A stretch of 64,000 bases of DNA, from assembly GCA_009746045.1 (NCBI GenBank), contig RPFO01000041.1, forward strand, positions 5,765,323-5,829,322. Reading direction: 5' to 3'. Made by a program: the position numbers and the translations under genes. Below the pieces are notes generated by a model, which saw only the letters and a program-made list of their open reading frames with translations, was not told the origin of the DNA and searched no databases. Below, in pieces: positions 43,601-52,087 of the stretch. How positions within the stretch are numbered: position 1 is the stretch's first letter; every line of letters begins with the position of its first letter. The stretch is from Mesostigma viride (lineage: Eukaryota; Streptophyta; Mesostigmatophyceae; Mesostigmatales; Mesostigmataceae).

Positions 43601-44350
43601 AAGGTTCCGTCACTATTTAACGTAACTAAAACCTGTGCACCTTGGAGGTCAGGGGTTCGAATCCTCACTGAGGCAGCTCCGGCGCATTTAGTGGTGCGTG
43701 CTCAGCGGCCTAGGCGGATGTCTCGGGCTCTTCGTCCCCCTCCACGAGGCCAGGTTTTAGTTACGTTAAATAGTGACGGAACCTTTTGCCGCCTGAGGCA
43801 AATCGGTCCGTAACACTATTTTGCCCGGAATAACCACTTCCGAGCACCCAAGTTAATTCGGCCGAATTAACTTGGGTGCTCGGAAGTGGTTATTCCGGGC
43901 AAAATAGTGTTACGGACCGATTTGCCTCAGGCGGCAAAAGGTTCCGTCACTATTTAACGTAACTTGGTGAGCTGGTTTAGTCGCCTGCACAAACGGGTGG
44001 CTGTCAGCAGTGATGTGGCAGAATGCAGGGCTATTTGTGAAGGCATTCACACAAGCCTTTATCTGAAGGAGTTGCTTCATCAGATGACTTCTAACACTCC
44101 TTGGCCACTTCAGGTTACCACTCTTCTCAAAACAGACTCCATGGGGATGGTGCAGTTTGTGCACAGGCAGATGGCCAGAAGTAGGGACTTGGATTATCTC
44201 CTTCTGAAGGAACTGTCCTCCTTGGCCAACATGGAGCATATCCCTGGGGTTGACAATCCTGCTGATGCTTTGACCAAGCTAGTGCAGAAGGCAGCAGTGC
44301 AGTACAAGGTTCTTCAGTCTCTGATGGACCCATCTCAGCAGGCTGTCTAA
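40688..44350 (+). pseudogene. pol of copy E, 3' part
   Basis: Resumes after the TGTAT duplication with GGAAAACGTGGTAGC (integrase C-terminus). It continues through the DTN protease-like domain, RT (VVDFKRAFLEGD, QGDDLHLL) and RNase H to the TAA at 44350. A TA insertion at about 41130 shifts the frame before DTNS. A 3-base insertion lies near 41385. The RT box has Gln where other copies have His before GDD. A 1.2-kb foldback cluster splits RNase H. Confidence 0.92.
42746..43963. mobile_element. foldback cluster with tRNA-like spacers, in E pol
   Basis: TTGGTGA is duplicated at 42739-42745 and 43964-43970. Four ~204-bp palindromes (42746-42949, 43084-43288, 43423-43626, 43760-43963) alternate with three 133-134-bp spacers, each with the tRNA-type B box GGTTCGAATCC. 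The first two spacers are on one strand and the third is inverted. The unit is the same family as in D gag, with different arm substitutions shared within a cluster. Confidence 0.92.
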
Positions 44351-44714
44351 GCTGGTGCCTGGTTATAGGGCATTGGAGAGCAGGTTGTGTGGTAGTGTCA
44401 GCATTGTGACTGGCATAATACCTGTATCTTAGTCTGTACTAAGGCTCATGGACCATGGTACACTCACTCTGATTTTAATCAGGATACAGCCAGGTTTTGG
44501 CTGGGGTTCATGCTGTTGACTACACAAGGTTGACAGGTCCATTACAGACCATGTATTCTATTTTAAAAGAAATGTATATTTGTACATACTTCTCACAATG
44601 GTCTGGGAACCTTTATTCTGGGGTTTATAGGGCGGGGTTCGATTCCCTGGTATTATGTTTCTACAAGCTGGCCTGCTCAGGTGTTTTACCTGTTCAGACT
44701 TCCCTAGTTCCCCA
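44351..44714 (+). mobile_element. 3' non-coding region of copy E, truncated
   Basis: Matches the first ~365 bp of the family's 3' region, then stops at TTCCCCA where a foldback element begins. The rest of the region and the 3' LTR are absent from the right flank. Confidence 0.85.
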
Positions 44715-45243
44715 AGTTATTATAAATAGTGACGGAACCTTTTTGCCACTTGGCAATTAGGTCCGTCACTATTTATCCGGCGAAAACCACTCGCCGGCAT
44801 CTATTCCGCGTTAAGTTCACGTGAACGTGGCGCGGAATTGATGCCGGCGAGTGGTTTTCGCCGGATTAATAGTGACGGACCTAATTGCCAAGTGGCAAAA
44901 AGGTTCCGTCACTATTTATAATAACTAAAACGTCGTACTGTGGGGGCCGATATCTATCGTACCGCTGATGCCTACTGCAGTACCGAATCTCGCCTTAACG
45001 ATATTCCAACCGGGCATATTTTTCCCTTCTGGCACTTTCGTTTGGCCTTCTGGTATCAATTCCGGTATTCGGAAATACCCGTGTCACCACAGGGATTCGA
45101 ACCCCCGACTTACGAGGTCTTAGTTATTATAAACACGTGAACTTAACGCGGAATAGATACCGGCGAGTGGTTTTCGCCGGATAAATAGTGACGGACCTAA
45201 TTGCCCAAGTGGCAAAAAGGTTCCGTCACTATTTATAATAACT
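44715..45243. mobile_element. second type of foldback cluster with a tRNA-like spacer
   Basis: A 210-bp palindrome (44716-44925, arms starting GTTATTATAAATAG) is followed by a 197-bp spacer and a second, mostly one-armed copy (45123-45242). The spacer carries, on the minus strand, TAAGACCTCG then GGTTCGAATCC and TGGTGACA, like the 3' half of a class II tRNA. Arm sequence differs from the 35.5/42.7-kb family but the AACTAAAAC junction is shared. Confidence 0.82.
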
Positions 45244-45681
45244 AAGACCTCACAATGTGTAATTGGATTTTATTATGAATAATAATGGATGTATTGCACA
45301 CATGTCCGTGCACCCCCACGGGGTTGTGATGATATGCTGGCTACTGTCACACCCTGGCCACCTGTGATGATTTTCCCGTGGATCCATGTGTCCCAGGTGC
45401 CCACCCCTGGGGTCACCTTGGGTTTTTGTAGTAAGGGGGTAAACCCCATTTTCCCGTGTCAACACACCTGCGGGCCCTTACTACGCTCCGCGAGGGTGAC
45501 CCCATGTTCCCCTTATGTTTTGTGTGCCACGGGATTTTTCTAAGTCCCGTGGCACTGCATGAGATGTGGGCATGCACGAATAGTTTTTTCATTATCAGTT
45601 AATAATTTACAGGCAGAGACTTGTCTATTGATGAGGGCTGGGCTAGGTGTGCACTTGTGGCTACTGATCCCATGAGGCTGT
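45244..45681. other. intergenic region with a large hairpin (about 45410-45506)
   Basis: GGGGTCACC and TAGTAAGGG are repeated inverted as CCCTTACTA and GGTGACCCC around a ~40-nt loop. A further CCACGGGATTTTT/CCCGTGG hairpin lies at about 45528. These could be a terminator or a small inverted-repeat element. No gene is seen. Confidence 0.5.
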
Positions 45682-46791
45682 TTAATCGTAGTCGACCGGC
45701 ACGGGGGCGCCGATGGCGTGCACGCCCAGGAGGGTGGTGATGTCCGTGAGGGGCGCTACGTGCCCGGATAGCTTGGTGTTTTCTCCGTCCTGGTACCACG
45801 CCTTGAAGCAGTTGTCGAAGCTGTACCCGTCGAACTTGATGAGGGCCTTCCTGTGCACGTTCCTGGCGCAGAAGTGGCAGGCCACGCCCATGGTGCCCTC
45901 CTGCGGGATGTACATCATGTAGGCGGACATGGCGTGGTGCTCGAACTCGCGCTTGCAGCTCTCGCACCTCGCGGGCGGCCACTGGTCGTAGTAGGGGAAG
46001 TTGTAGGAGGGGGCGAGGGAGGTGCAGATGTGCGCCAAGTCCTCGTCTAGCTTGAAGCGGCGCAGGACGTCCTCGCAGCTGGCGACCATGGGGCCGAAGT
46101 CCTGGTGGTTTCCTTTGCGCATGATGGCCACGACCTGCCTGTTGACGCAGGGCTCGCAGTAGATCCCCGGCTCGGTGTCCCCCTCCTTGTGCAGGACGCG
46201 GAAGGCGACCTTGTATGGCATGGTCTTGCACTCGCGGCACCTGTACTGCCCCCCTTGTTCCAGCGGGACGAGCGGGCGGCTGGTTTCCGGCTTGGGCACG
46301 GGCACCCTGATCCACTGGGACATGTACTTCTTTCGGTACTCGGAGTCCCTGCCCTCGTCCATGATGATGCCGATGCAGGAGACGAGGCACTCCTCGCAGA
46401 GGATGTCGTCCATGGAGCCCATCTCGTTCCTGGGGTTGTGTCGCATCAAGATGCTGTCCGGGCCCTTCTTGTGGCACTTGTCGCAGGGGTAGTGGTCTCT
46501 GACGGCCTGCTCGTAGTCGAAGGGGGCCACGGACTCGTCAGGGTCGGGGACCAGGTCGGTGAGGGCGTACTCGCGCTCCTCCGGCAGAGGCGAGGAGGGG
46601 CAGAGGACGGCGTTGGGGTCGCAGCAGCGGAGGCGGCATCCCTTGACGGTTTTGCGCTTGCGGAGGGGCGCTTGCTTCCTGGCCAGGTGGGCGCCCACCA
46701 CGAACTGCACGAATCCGTCTCGCAGCTTTGGCACCGGCTTGCGCGAGGAGCGCCTGCGCATGGAGGCCATGGAGCGCGTGGTGATGGCCAT
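45682..46791 (-). CDS. triple zinc-ribbon protein, hypothetical
   Basis: The start at 46791 lies in GCCATGG, a strong eukaryotic context, giving 369 aa beginning MAITTRSMASMRRRSSRK. The N-terminus is highly basic. Three Cys-pair modules follow: CDKC...CEEC, CRECKT...CEPC and CESCKR...CHFC, spaced about 100 residues apart, which suggests three tandem zinc ribbons. The C-terminus is neutral and ends in VPVDYD. The upstream extension to 46911 is open but poor in quality and is not included. No catalytic motif is visible. Repeated zinc ribbons occur in many giant-virus and protist orphan proteins. It is transcribed divergently from the HNH gene across a repeated promoter-like region. A DNA-binding or regulatory role is only inferred. 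Confidence 0.7.
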   Translation of the reverse strand: MAITTRSMASMRRRSSRKPVPKLRDGFVQFVVGAHLARKQAPLRKRKTVKGCRLRCCDPNAVLCPSSPLPEEREYALTDLVPDPDESVAPFDYEQAVRDHYPCDKCHKKGPDSILMRHNPRNEMGSMDDILCEECLVSCIGIIMDEGRDSEYRKKYMSQWIRVPVPKPETSRPLVPLEQGGQYRCRECKTMPYKVAFRVLHKEGDTEPGIYCEPCVNRQVVAIMRKGNHQDFGPMVASCEDVLRRFKLDEDLAHICTSLAPSYNFPYYDQWPPARCESCKREFEHHAMSAYMMYIPQEGTMGVACHFCARNVHRKALIKFDGYSFDNCFKAWYQDGENTKLSGHVAPLTDITTLLGVHAIGAPVPVDYD

Positions 46792-46940
46792 GGCTATGTC
46801 GTGAAAAGAGAAGGCGTTTGGTTTCTGGCTCGCTGGTTGGTCTTGCGTGAGATGGCTTCCCCGTGGCTGGCCGCAGTCTTTGTGATTTTCCACGGGTGGC
46901 GGCGGACGCACGGGATTGGTCCATCCACGGGTGGGCCGCG

Positions 46941-47155
46941 TCCGGCGCGGCGCTTCTAGAACCTCCGGCCAGTTCCGCGTGCTGACTCACGGGACCGGAA
47001 AGGCCGCGTCCGGCGCGGCGCTTCTACACGGTTCCGCGTGCTGACTCACGGGCCGGCGCGGCGCGTGCACGGTGACTCACGGTACCGGTCCGAACGACCC
47101 GCTGTCGGCGCGCGCTTCTGGAACCCCGGCCCAGTTCCGCGTGGCGACTCACGGG
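46941..47155. promoter_or_regulatory. divergent intergenic region with repeated GC-rich modules
   Basis: The block GGCGCGGCGCTTCT followed by GTTCCGCGTG and GACTCACGG occurs about three times (46945, 47010, 47108); GACTCACGG occurs four times. One copy has TTCTAGAA (46954-46961), which also lies upstream of the zinc-ribbon ORF (53630-53637). Position between two divergent genes suggests shared promoter elements. Confidence 0.5.
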
Positions 47156-47286
47156 GTCGCGTTCCTCGCGTTTCTATTGGCGGATACTACCGGTCGAGGC
47201 GTTTCTGGAAGGCTTTCGAAGGCTTTCGAATCCCTTTCTCCGGGCGTAAAAGGGGAGGGGCAGAGAGCGAGAGAGAGAGAGACGCC

Positions 47287-48035
47287 ATGAGGGGCGAGCG
47301 GGTGACGGGCTCGCGACCAAAAGCTCCGGTGTGCCACCACGGCAGGAAGTACGCGTGCAAAAAGTGCGGGATCCCGACGAAGAAGGCGCGCCTTCCCGGC
47401 CTGCAGCCTTCCCGGCCAGCGGTGTGCCCCCACGGCAGGAAGTACGCGTGCAAAAAGTGCGGCATCTCGAAGAACAAGACGCGCCCTCCCGAACCGGTGG
47501 CGCGCGGAGGGGTGTGCCGACACGGGAGGAAGCGCAGGTGCAAAAAGTGCGGCATCCACGCGAGATCGCTCTCGGAGGAAATGCAGAGGTGTCCCCACGG
47601 TTTCAAGACGGCCTGTCAGCGTTGCGGCATCGGGCAGTGCGAGAATCACCCCGGCACCACCAAGAAGAGCTGCATGATTTGCAGGCCGCGAGAGAAGATA
47701 TACCGAAACCTGTTCCGACCTTACATGAGGGTGCTGGGCGTCTATTCCCGGGACGTGCTCTTGAAGGCCCTCGGGACCGACATCCCCGGATTCATCCGCC
47801 ACATGGACGCGATGATGAAGCCGGGGATGACGTGGGTGAACTACGGCAAGGCCTGGCATTTCGACCACGTGATCCCCGTGGCGCGCGGGTCGCCCTCCAA
47901 GGAAGAGGGGCTGCAGAGACTCCACTACACGAACATCCGGCCGACGTGGAAACGGGCCCAGACAGGGGCGACATGGCCGGCAAATGATCGGTCGAGACTC
48001 GCAGGCTATCAAAGGAGGCTTTCTGATTGGACGAC
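47287..48035 (+). CDS. HNH endonuclease with N-terminal Cys/His knuckle repeats
   Basis: The start at 47287 (GCCATGAGG) follows a purine-rich leader. Four repeats of the form C-x-HGRK-x4-CKKCGI lie in the first ~110 residues (VCHHGRKYACKKCGI and similar; the fourth, CPHGFKTACQRCGI, is the most diverged). They are followed by a CMIC pair. The HNH nuclease is C-terminal: WHFDHVIPVARG supplies the HxDH core and YTNIRPTW the Asn box. Such repeats plus HNH are typical of homing-type endonucleases scattered in large DNA viruses of protists. The frame stays open into the inverted-repeat element that begins near 48024, so the natural C-terminus may be replaced by insertion. The nuclease fold is well supported; DNA target and mobility are inferred. 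Confidence 0.8.
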
Positions 48036-48731
48036 ACTTAGAATACTTGGAGTATCGACCAGTAGGGATAGCACCACCACGCTCCTCCCTTTTGGGCCTG
48101 TTTCCCACGGGATGGTGATGGTAAAGGTGACTCTGCTGATTTTTTCGCTTTTGGAAAACGAAAAATTTAGTTTTGCTGGACGTGATGAATCTCGTAGGGA
48201 TGCGATTCCTCTCTACTCCGTCGATGACCATACAAGTTTGAATGTAACGGTCATATTAATATACTCCATCGCTGACCATAAAATTTTGACATATGCCAGC
48301 ATTATTAATATACTCCATCGCTGACCATAAAATTTTGACATGTGCCAGCATCATTAATATACTCCATCGCTGACCATAAAATTTTGACATGTGCCAGCAT
48401 TAATAATATACTCCATCGCTGACCATAAAATATTGAATGGAACGGTCGTATTAATATACTCCATCGCTGACCATAAAATATTGAATGGAACGGTCATATT
48501 AATATACTCCATCGCTGACCATAAAATATTGACATGTGCCGGACCACGGACCGCGATATGCCCGATTTACCTTGTCCAGCAAAACTAAATTTTTCGTTTT
48601 CCAAAAGCGAAAAAAACAGCAGAGTCACCTTTACCATCACCATCCCGTGGGAAACGGGTCCAAAATGGAGGAGCGTGGTTATGCTATCCCTACTGGTCGA
48701 TACTCCAAGTACGTCTACTAGCGGCCAATCG
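48024..48731. mobile_element. ~700-bp inverted-repeat element with internal tandem repeats
   Basis: About 150-bp arms (48046-48190 and 48570-48712) are inverted copies containing TACTTGGAGTATCG and CGAAAAATTTAGTTTTGC. GATTGG/CCAATC extend the symmetry to 48024 and 48731. Between the arms (48229-48540) are six to seven units of AATATACTCCATCGCTGACC followed by an alternating tail (ATGTGCCAGCAT or GAATGGAACGGTC). It is MITE-like and probably truncates the HNH gene. Confidence 0.75.
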
Positions 48732-48901
48732 GATCGCTCGGATTCGGCGGGTGTAGCGAGTTCCTAGCACAGATACGCGAGGCCGCGGAACTACCTAGTG
48801 CACATGAGTGGGAGCCAATCAAAGGGGAGGAAATGTACTTTATTATCATGCATGGGGCAAGCAAGCCCCGTGGAAATGGGCAAAACAACGGCCCGAGGAC
48901 T
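48732..48901. other. no gene seen
   Basis: Short stretch between the inverted-repeat element and the stop of the acidic-protein gene. Confidence 0.5.
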
Positions 48902-49445
48902 TCAATTCTTCAGCTCGAAGGGGAGGAACCAACGCTCCTTCTCCACCTTCTCGAGCCCGGCGATGTCCTCCAAGGAAAGAGCGCCCAAACGGAAGTCGCA
49001 GAAAAGGTCCTCGCCCAGACGCTCCAAGTCCAGGTCCAGGTCCATGTCCTCCACGCGGAAGGGGCCCATCGCCGAAAACACGTCCTCCTCCTCCTCCTCC
49101 TCCAGAGCGCAAGGAGCGGGGGCGGGGGCGGGAGCGAGAGACTTCTCCTCCTCGGCGGCCATCAGATCGATCGCCTCGCGGATCTCGCGGTCGCTGCGCT
49201 GGATGCGGGACTCGCTCAAAAGATCCTTCACGGGGCCCTCGAACGCGCCCCAACCGAGCACCTCGTCGTCCTGCACGTGCGCCTCCGAAGACTTGGGAGG
49301 AGAACCGCGGAAGTAGGGAGACAGACGGCGACGGCAGCCGCGCAACTCGCGGCGAGAGCTGTCCTTCACGCGAGCGCCCATCCCGTCGTGAGGGCGCAGG
49401 TGCGGGTTCTTGCCCTTCACGCGAAGGCAGCGGCGGAAAGGAGCC
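48902..49445 (-). pseudogene. acidic protein, N-terminus cut by copy A
   Basis: The frame is open right up to the LTR at 49446. The first residues read FRRCLRVKGKNPHLRPHDG, then an Arg-rich segment and a long acidic, Ala/Pro-rich C-terminal half (EEEEEED, DLDLDLERL). At least 172 residues remain. The frame context continues into the GAGCC duplication, whose partner lies at 54152-54156 beside copy B's 3' LTR. The missing 5' part of this locus is therefore probably the DNA now at 53610-54156, including its zinc-ribbon ORF. Directly joining the two does not keep the zinc-ribbon frame, so an intron, a frameshift or an overlapping gene must be assumed. No known domain. Confidence 0.6.
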
Positions 49446-50061
49446 AGTTAACGTAAAGGATTTACGTTAGATGGACAGAGATTGTTACGCTCTTTCCAGC
49501 GGCACCTTGAACGCCTCATTTGGTTAAGGAACGTAAAAGTTATGACGTTTCCTAGGCTGTGCCGACAGTACCCGGCGCGCCACTGTGGGCGCGTACGGAC
49601 ACAGGATGTACAAGTGTCACTTTGATAGTCCGCAGGACGTTGACAGGACTTGTACAGGACTTGATGGTCAATTGATAGGTAGGCGCGCTGTAGCGCGCCA
49701 GGACCTATGAGACAATTGATGCTGAGTAGTGTACGGATAGGTCCACAGGACTAGCCGTATGGACAATTGATAGATCTGCGCGCCAAAGGCGTGCCAGAGT
49801 CGGTGTAATCAATTGATTGACAGTTCAGCTGTGACAGAGCAGCTGAATACTTGGACGCGTCCCTAACAACCTATATGTGTGACTTGGTCGCACCGGGACG
49901 CTAGTTCTTGCGTGCACGTTCTCTTGGCACTGCGACCCTGTCGTCTGTGCTGCGTGCAGTCTTGGAAGTGACGTGACTTACGTCTGTGTTTCCTGTTATT
50001 AATAAAGGCAACTTCCTGCAAGAACCATGGCGGAATTCGTGGCATCCTCACTCTTACAACT
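49446..50061 (+). repeat. 5' LTR of copy A
   Basis: 616 bp, AGTTAACG to TTACAACT. CAATTGAT occurs four times between about 49668 and 49815, and AATAAA lies near 50000. Confidence 0.95.
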
Positions 50062-50085
50062 CGTATTACACGCCTTGTTAAAAAG

Positions 50086-50802
50086 ATGCCAAATTCTGAA
50101 GAATTCCGGATTCCCGGCGATGAGGAATTAGCCGCTCCGCCGGCTGATCCTTTGCCAAGACCGACTGCGCCGTCGTGGCAGCAATTGCTCGACGAAGTCA
50201 CGATCTCGCTGGACGAACTTCATCGTCGGCAGCGCGCAGCTCATCCATTGCTCGGGGATAACCCCGAGGACCCCGATTTGCCGCAGCTGGTGCCGGCTAT
50301 CCGCACGCCATTGGACACCATTCGCAACATTTTATCGACATTTACAGTCCAGGTGCGGGGAGGTTTGCGGTCGGTGAACGAGGTCACCACTGCCATTGAG
50401 GAGCTGGACAACGCCATCTCTTCACTCACCGGTTACCAGCGAAACTTACAAAACTGGGCATCGCTACGCACGGGGGGCGCGCCGGCGGTGTCGACAAATT
50501 TATTTCAAGATCTCGCGTTGCTGTCGCTGCTCACACGCGGCGTACGCAGTCGCGAACGCCAGGTTCTTATTAACCTGGTGGCTTTTCTCGCCTCTCTGCG
50601 AGAGTGGATTCCCGCAGGGTGGGAATTGTTGTCGATCTTTACACATCCTCTGCGCCTCGTCGCGCGTCGGCGCATCGCAACTTTCGCGACGGGGAGCACA
50701 CCGGTTTTGATACATACCGGCGCAGGTCCGGCACACACGCCGGATATGGAGGACCCTGCGTATACCTACGAGTACTGTGATTTCCGGGGCCTTGACTACT
50801 AG
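50086..50802 (+). CDS. ORF0: conserved extra protein upstream of gag
   Basis: An intact 238-aa ORF starting 24 nt after the LTR and ending 166 nt before gag. It begins MPNSEEFRIPGDEE with a Pro-rich acidic N-terminus. A mostly helical body follows with QLLDEVTISLDELHRR, FTVQVRGGLRSVNEV, ELDNAISSLTGYQRN and VRSRERQVLINLVAFL, then an Arg cluster (LVARRR) and a conserved C-terminus YCDFRGLDY. The same ORF occurs at this position in copies B, C, D and E, so it belongs to the element. GC and CpG content are clearly higher than in gag and pol, which suggests separate origin or selection. No zinc knuckle, protease, signal peptide or membrane segment is seen. An accessory, structural or RNA-binding role is possible; I do not recognise a family. 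Confidence 0.85.
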   Translation: MPNSEEFRIPGDEELAAPPADPLPRPTAPSWQQLLDEVTISLDELHRRQRAAHPLLGDNPEDPDLPQLVPAIRTPLDTIRNILSTFTVQVRGGLRSVNEVTTAIEELDNAISSLTGYQRNLQNWASLRTGGAPAVSTNLFQDLALLSLLTRGVRSRERQVLINLVAFLASLREWIPAGWELLSIFTHPLRLVARRRIATFATGSTPVLIHTGAGPAHTPDMEDPAYTYEYCDFRGLDY

Positions 50803-50968
50803 GTCGGCCAATTTTCTTTTCCAGTACTCGTCGACATTTTTGTCGATTTTTCGACGGCAATTCGCGGGGGCGGAGGCGACACCGGCGCAGGCGGCAGTTG
50901 TGACAATTTTGTACATACTTTGTTCTGCTGCTGTGCTGAGGTGTTTTTTGAATAGCTTGTAGTGCAGA

Positions 50969-52084
50969 ATGGCAGACGGGCGCCGTAGCAAAGGTGCCCC
51001 AGCCAGTGGGAATAATGGTGGTGCTGGTAGTGGGACCGCTCACGTAGATGACGTGGGGGTTACCGGAGAGATTACCAACATTCATCACAATAATAATAAT
51101 GCACAAGCTGTTCATGGTTTTGACCTTACCACTCAGGGATTATTAATTGTAAATCAGCTGCAACCTGTGACATCTGACTCTAAGCCTAAGCAGGCTGAAG
51201 AGTTTGTAGAAGGGCTGGAAGGGTTTCCTAGTTTGTACGGGGGTACCAACTACTATCAGATCTGGATAGGCAGCAGCACGTTTGGCAAGTGCACTGATCA
51301 GATCAAGGACCTAACCAGGGAATGTAAGAAGGCCAACAAGGCCTGGGCAGTGTATGTAGCTGAGCTGAAGGAGTTGCTTGAAGACCAGCGAAAGAAGGTC
51401 GGCATCCATTGGCAAGACAAGTATCAAGGGTGGGAGGTCAAGGGGGATCTCATCCAGAATTTCCTTAGCTATTGCAAAATGGTTGAGGAAGGCAGGGCCC
51501 ACGGTTTCAACGTGGCAGATAACATAGCCCTGACCAACTGGTTGAAGGTCTCTGGGCTGGATAAGGCTACACGTGGCTCTTTAAAGGTCATGTGTGCCCC
51601 ACACTCAACCCTCAAGGCCTACAAGGTCATAATCAAACAAGCACTCGAGGCAGAGGAGCTGTTTGAGGGGGGAGTGCCAGCAGTGAAGGCTACCCAGGCA
51701 GGTGGGCGTACCCAGGGGGGCTCCAAGACGTCTGAGGCTGACAGAAGCCAAGGAGGACGAGGGGGCAACCATAACAAGCGCAAGGGCGATCATTCACCCG
51801 ACTCTGACAGGAGGTCACACTCCAAGTCGGTGTTCAGGCGAGTGGGTGGTAAGCCCAAGCAGGGCAACGCGCCTGACAACGGGGGAGGAGGCCAGGGCAA
51901 GTCAAAGATACAATGCTACCTGTGCAAGGGGTGGGGGCATATCAAGAAGGAGTGTCCCAGCTTCAAGAAGTCCCAGGGCCAGGGCAGCAACAAGAATAAC
52001 AACAACAACAAGAAGAAGAACAACAACAAGTCCCAGGGCCAGCCTTCAAAGGGCAGTCAGCAAGAAGACAACAAGGAGCAGTGA
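50969..52084 (+). CDS. gag: Gag (nucleocapsid) of the copia-like element
   Basis: The only intact gag, 371 aa, starting MADGRRSKGAPASG. The middle (about residues 50-230) is helical and resembles a Gag shell region (KQAEEFVEGLEGFPSLYGG, WQDKYQGWEVKG). The C-terminal part is basic and carries one CCHC zinc knuckle, CYLCKGWGHIKKEC (C-x2-C-x4-H-x4-C), then a Lys/Asn/Gln-rich tail. Gag packages the element RNA in virus-like particles. It ends CAG TGA CTG TCT, and the pol frame continues in phase for more than 500 codons here, so a Gag-Pol fusion by UGA readthrough is likely. Confidence 0.95.
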   Translation: MADGRRSKGAPASGNNGGAGSGTAHVDDVGVTGEITNIHHNNNNAQAVHGFDLTTQGLLIVNQLQPVTSDSKPKQAEEFVEGLEGFPSLYGGTNYYQIWIGSSTFGKCTDQIKDLTRECKKANKAWAVYVAELKELLEDQRKKVGIHWQDKYQGWEVKGDLIQNFLSYCKMVEEGRAHGFNVADNIALTNWLKVSGLDKATRGSLKVMCAPHSTLKAYKVIIKQALEAEELFEGGVPAVKATQAGGRTQGGSKTSEADRSQGGRGGNHNKRKGDHSPDSDRRSHSKSVFRRVGGKPKQGNAPDNGGGGQGKSKIQCYLCKGWGHIKKECPSFKKSQGQGSNKNNNNNKKKNNNKSQGQPSKGSQQEDNKEQ

Positions 52085-52087
52085 CTG
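52082..52087 (+). promoter_or_regulatory. candidate UGA readthrough site between gag and pol
   Basis: TGA followed by CTG, in phase with pol. The same TGACTGTCTGAGG is present in all five copies (15449, 22483, 35123 minus, 52082, 59352 minus). UGA followed by CU is a known leaky context in several viruses. Confidence 0.75.

Noticed and set aside
48808-49470. Plus-strand 172-220 codon ORFs rich in Ser/Arg/Pro
   Set aside because: Antisense of the acidic-protein gene; the Arg/Ser runs mirror its Glu/Asp codons.
52082-52084. Variant genetic code reading TGA as sense
   Set aside because: Only the gag-pol junction has a conserved in-frame TGA. Other intact ORFs (ORF0, pol, zinc ribbons) contain none, which fits a true stop with occasional readthrough.
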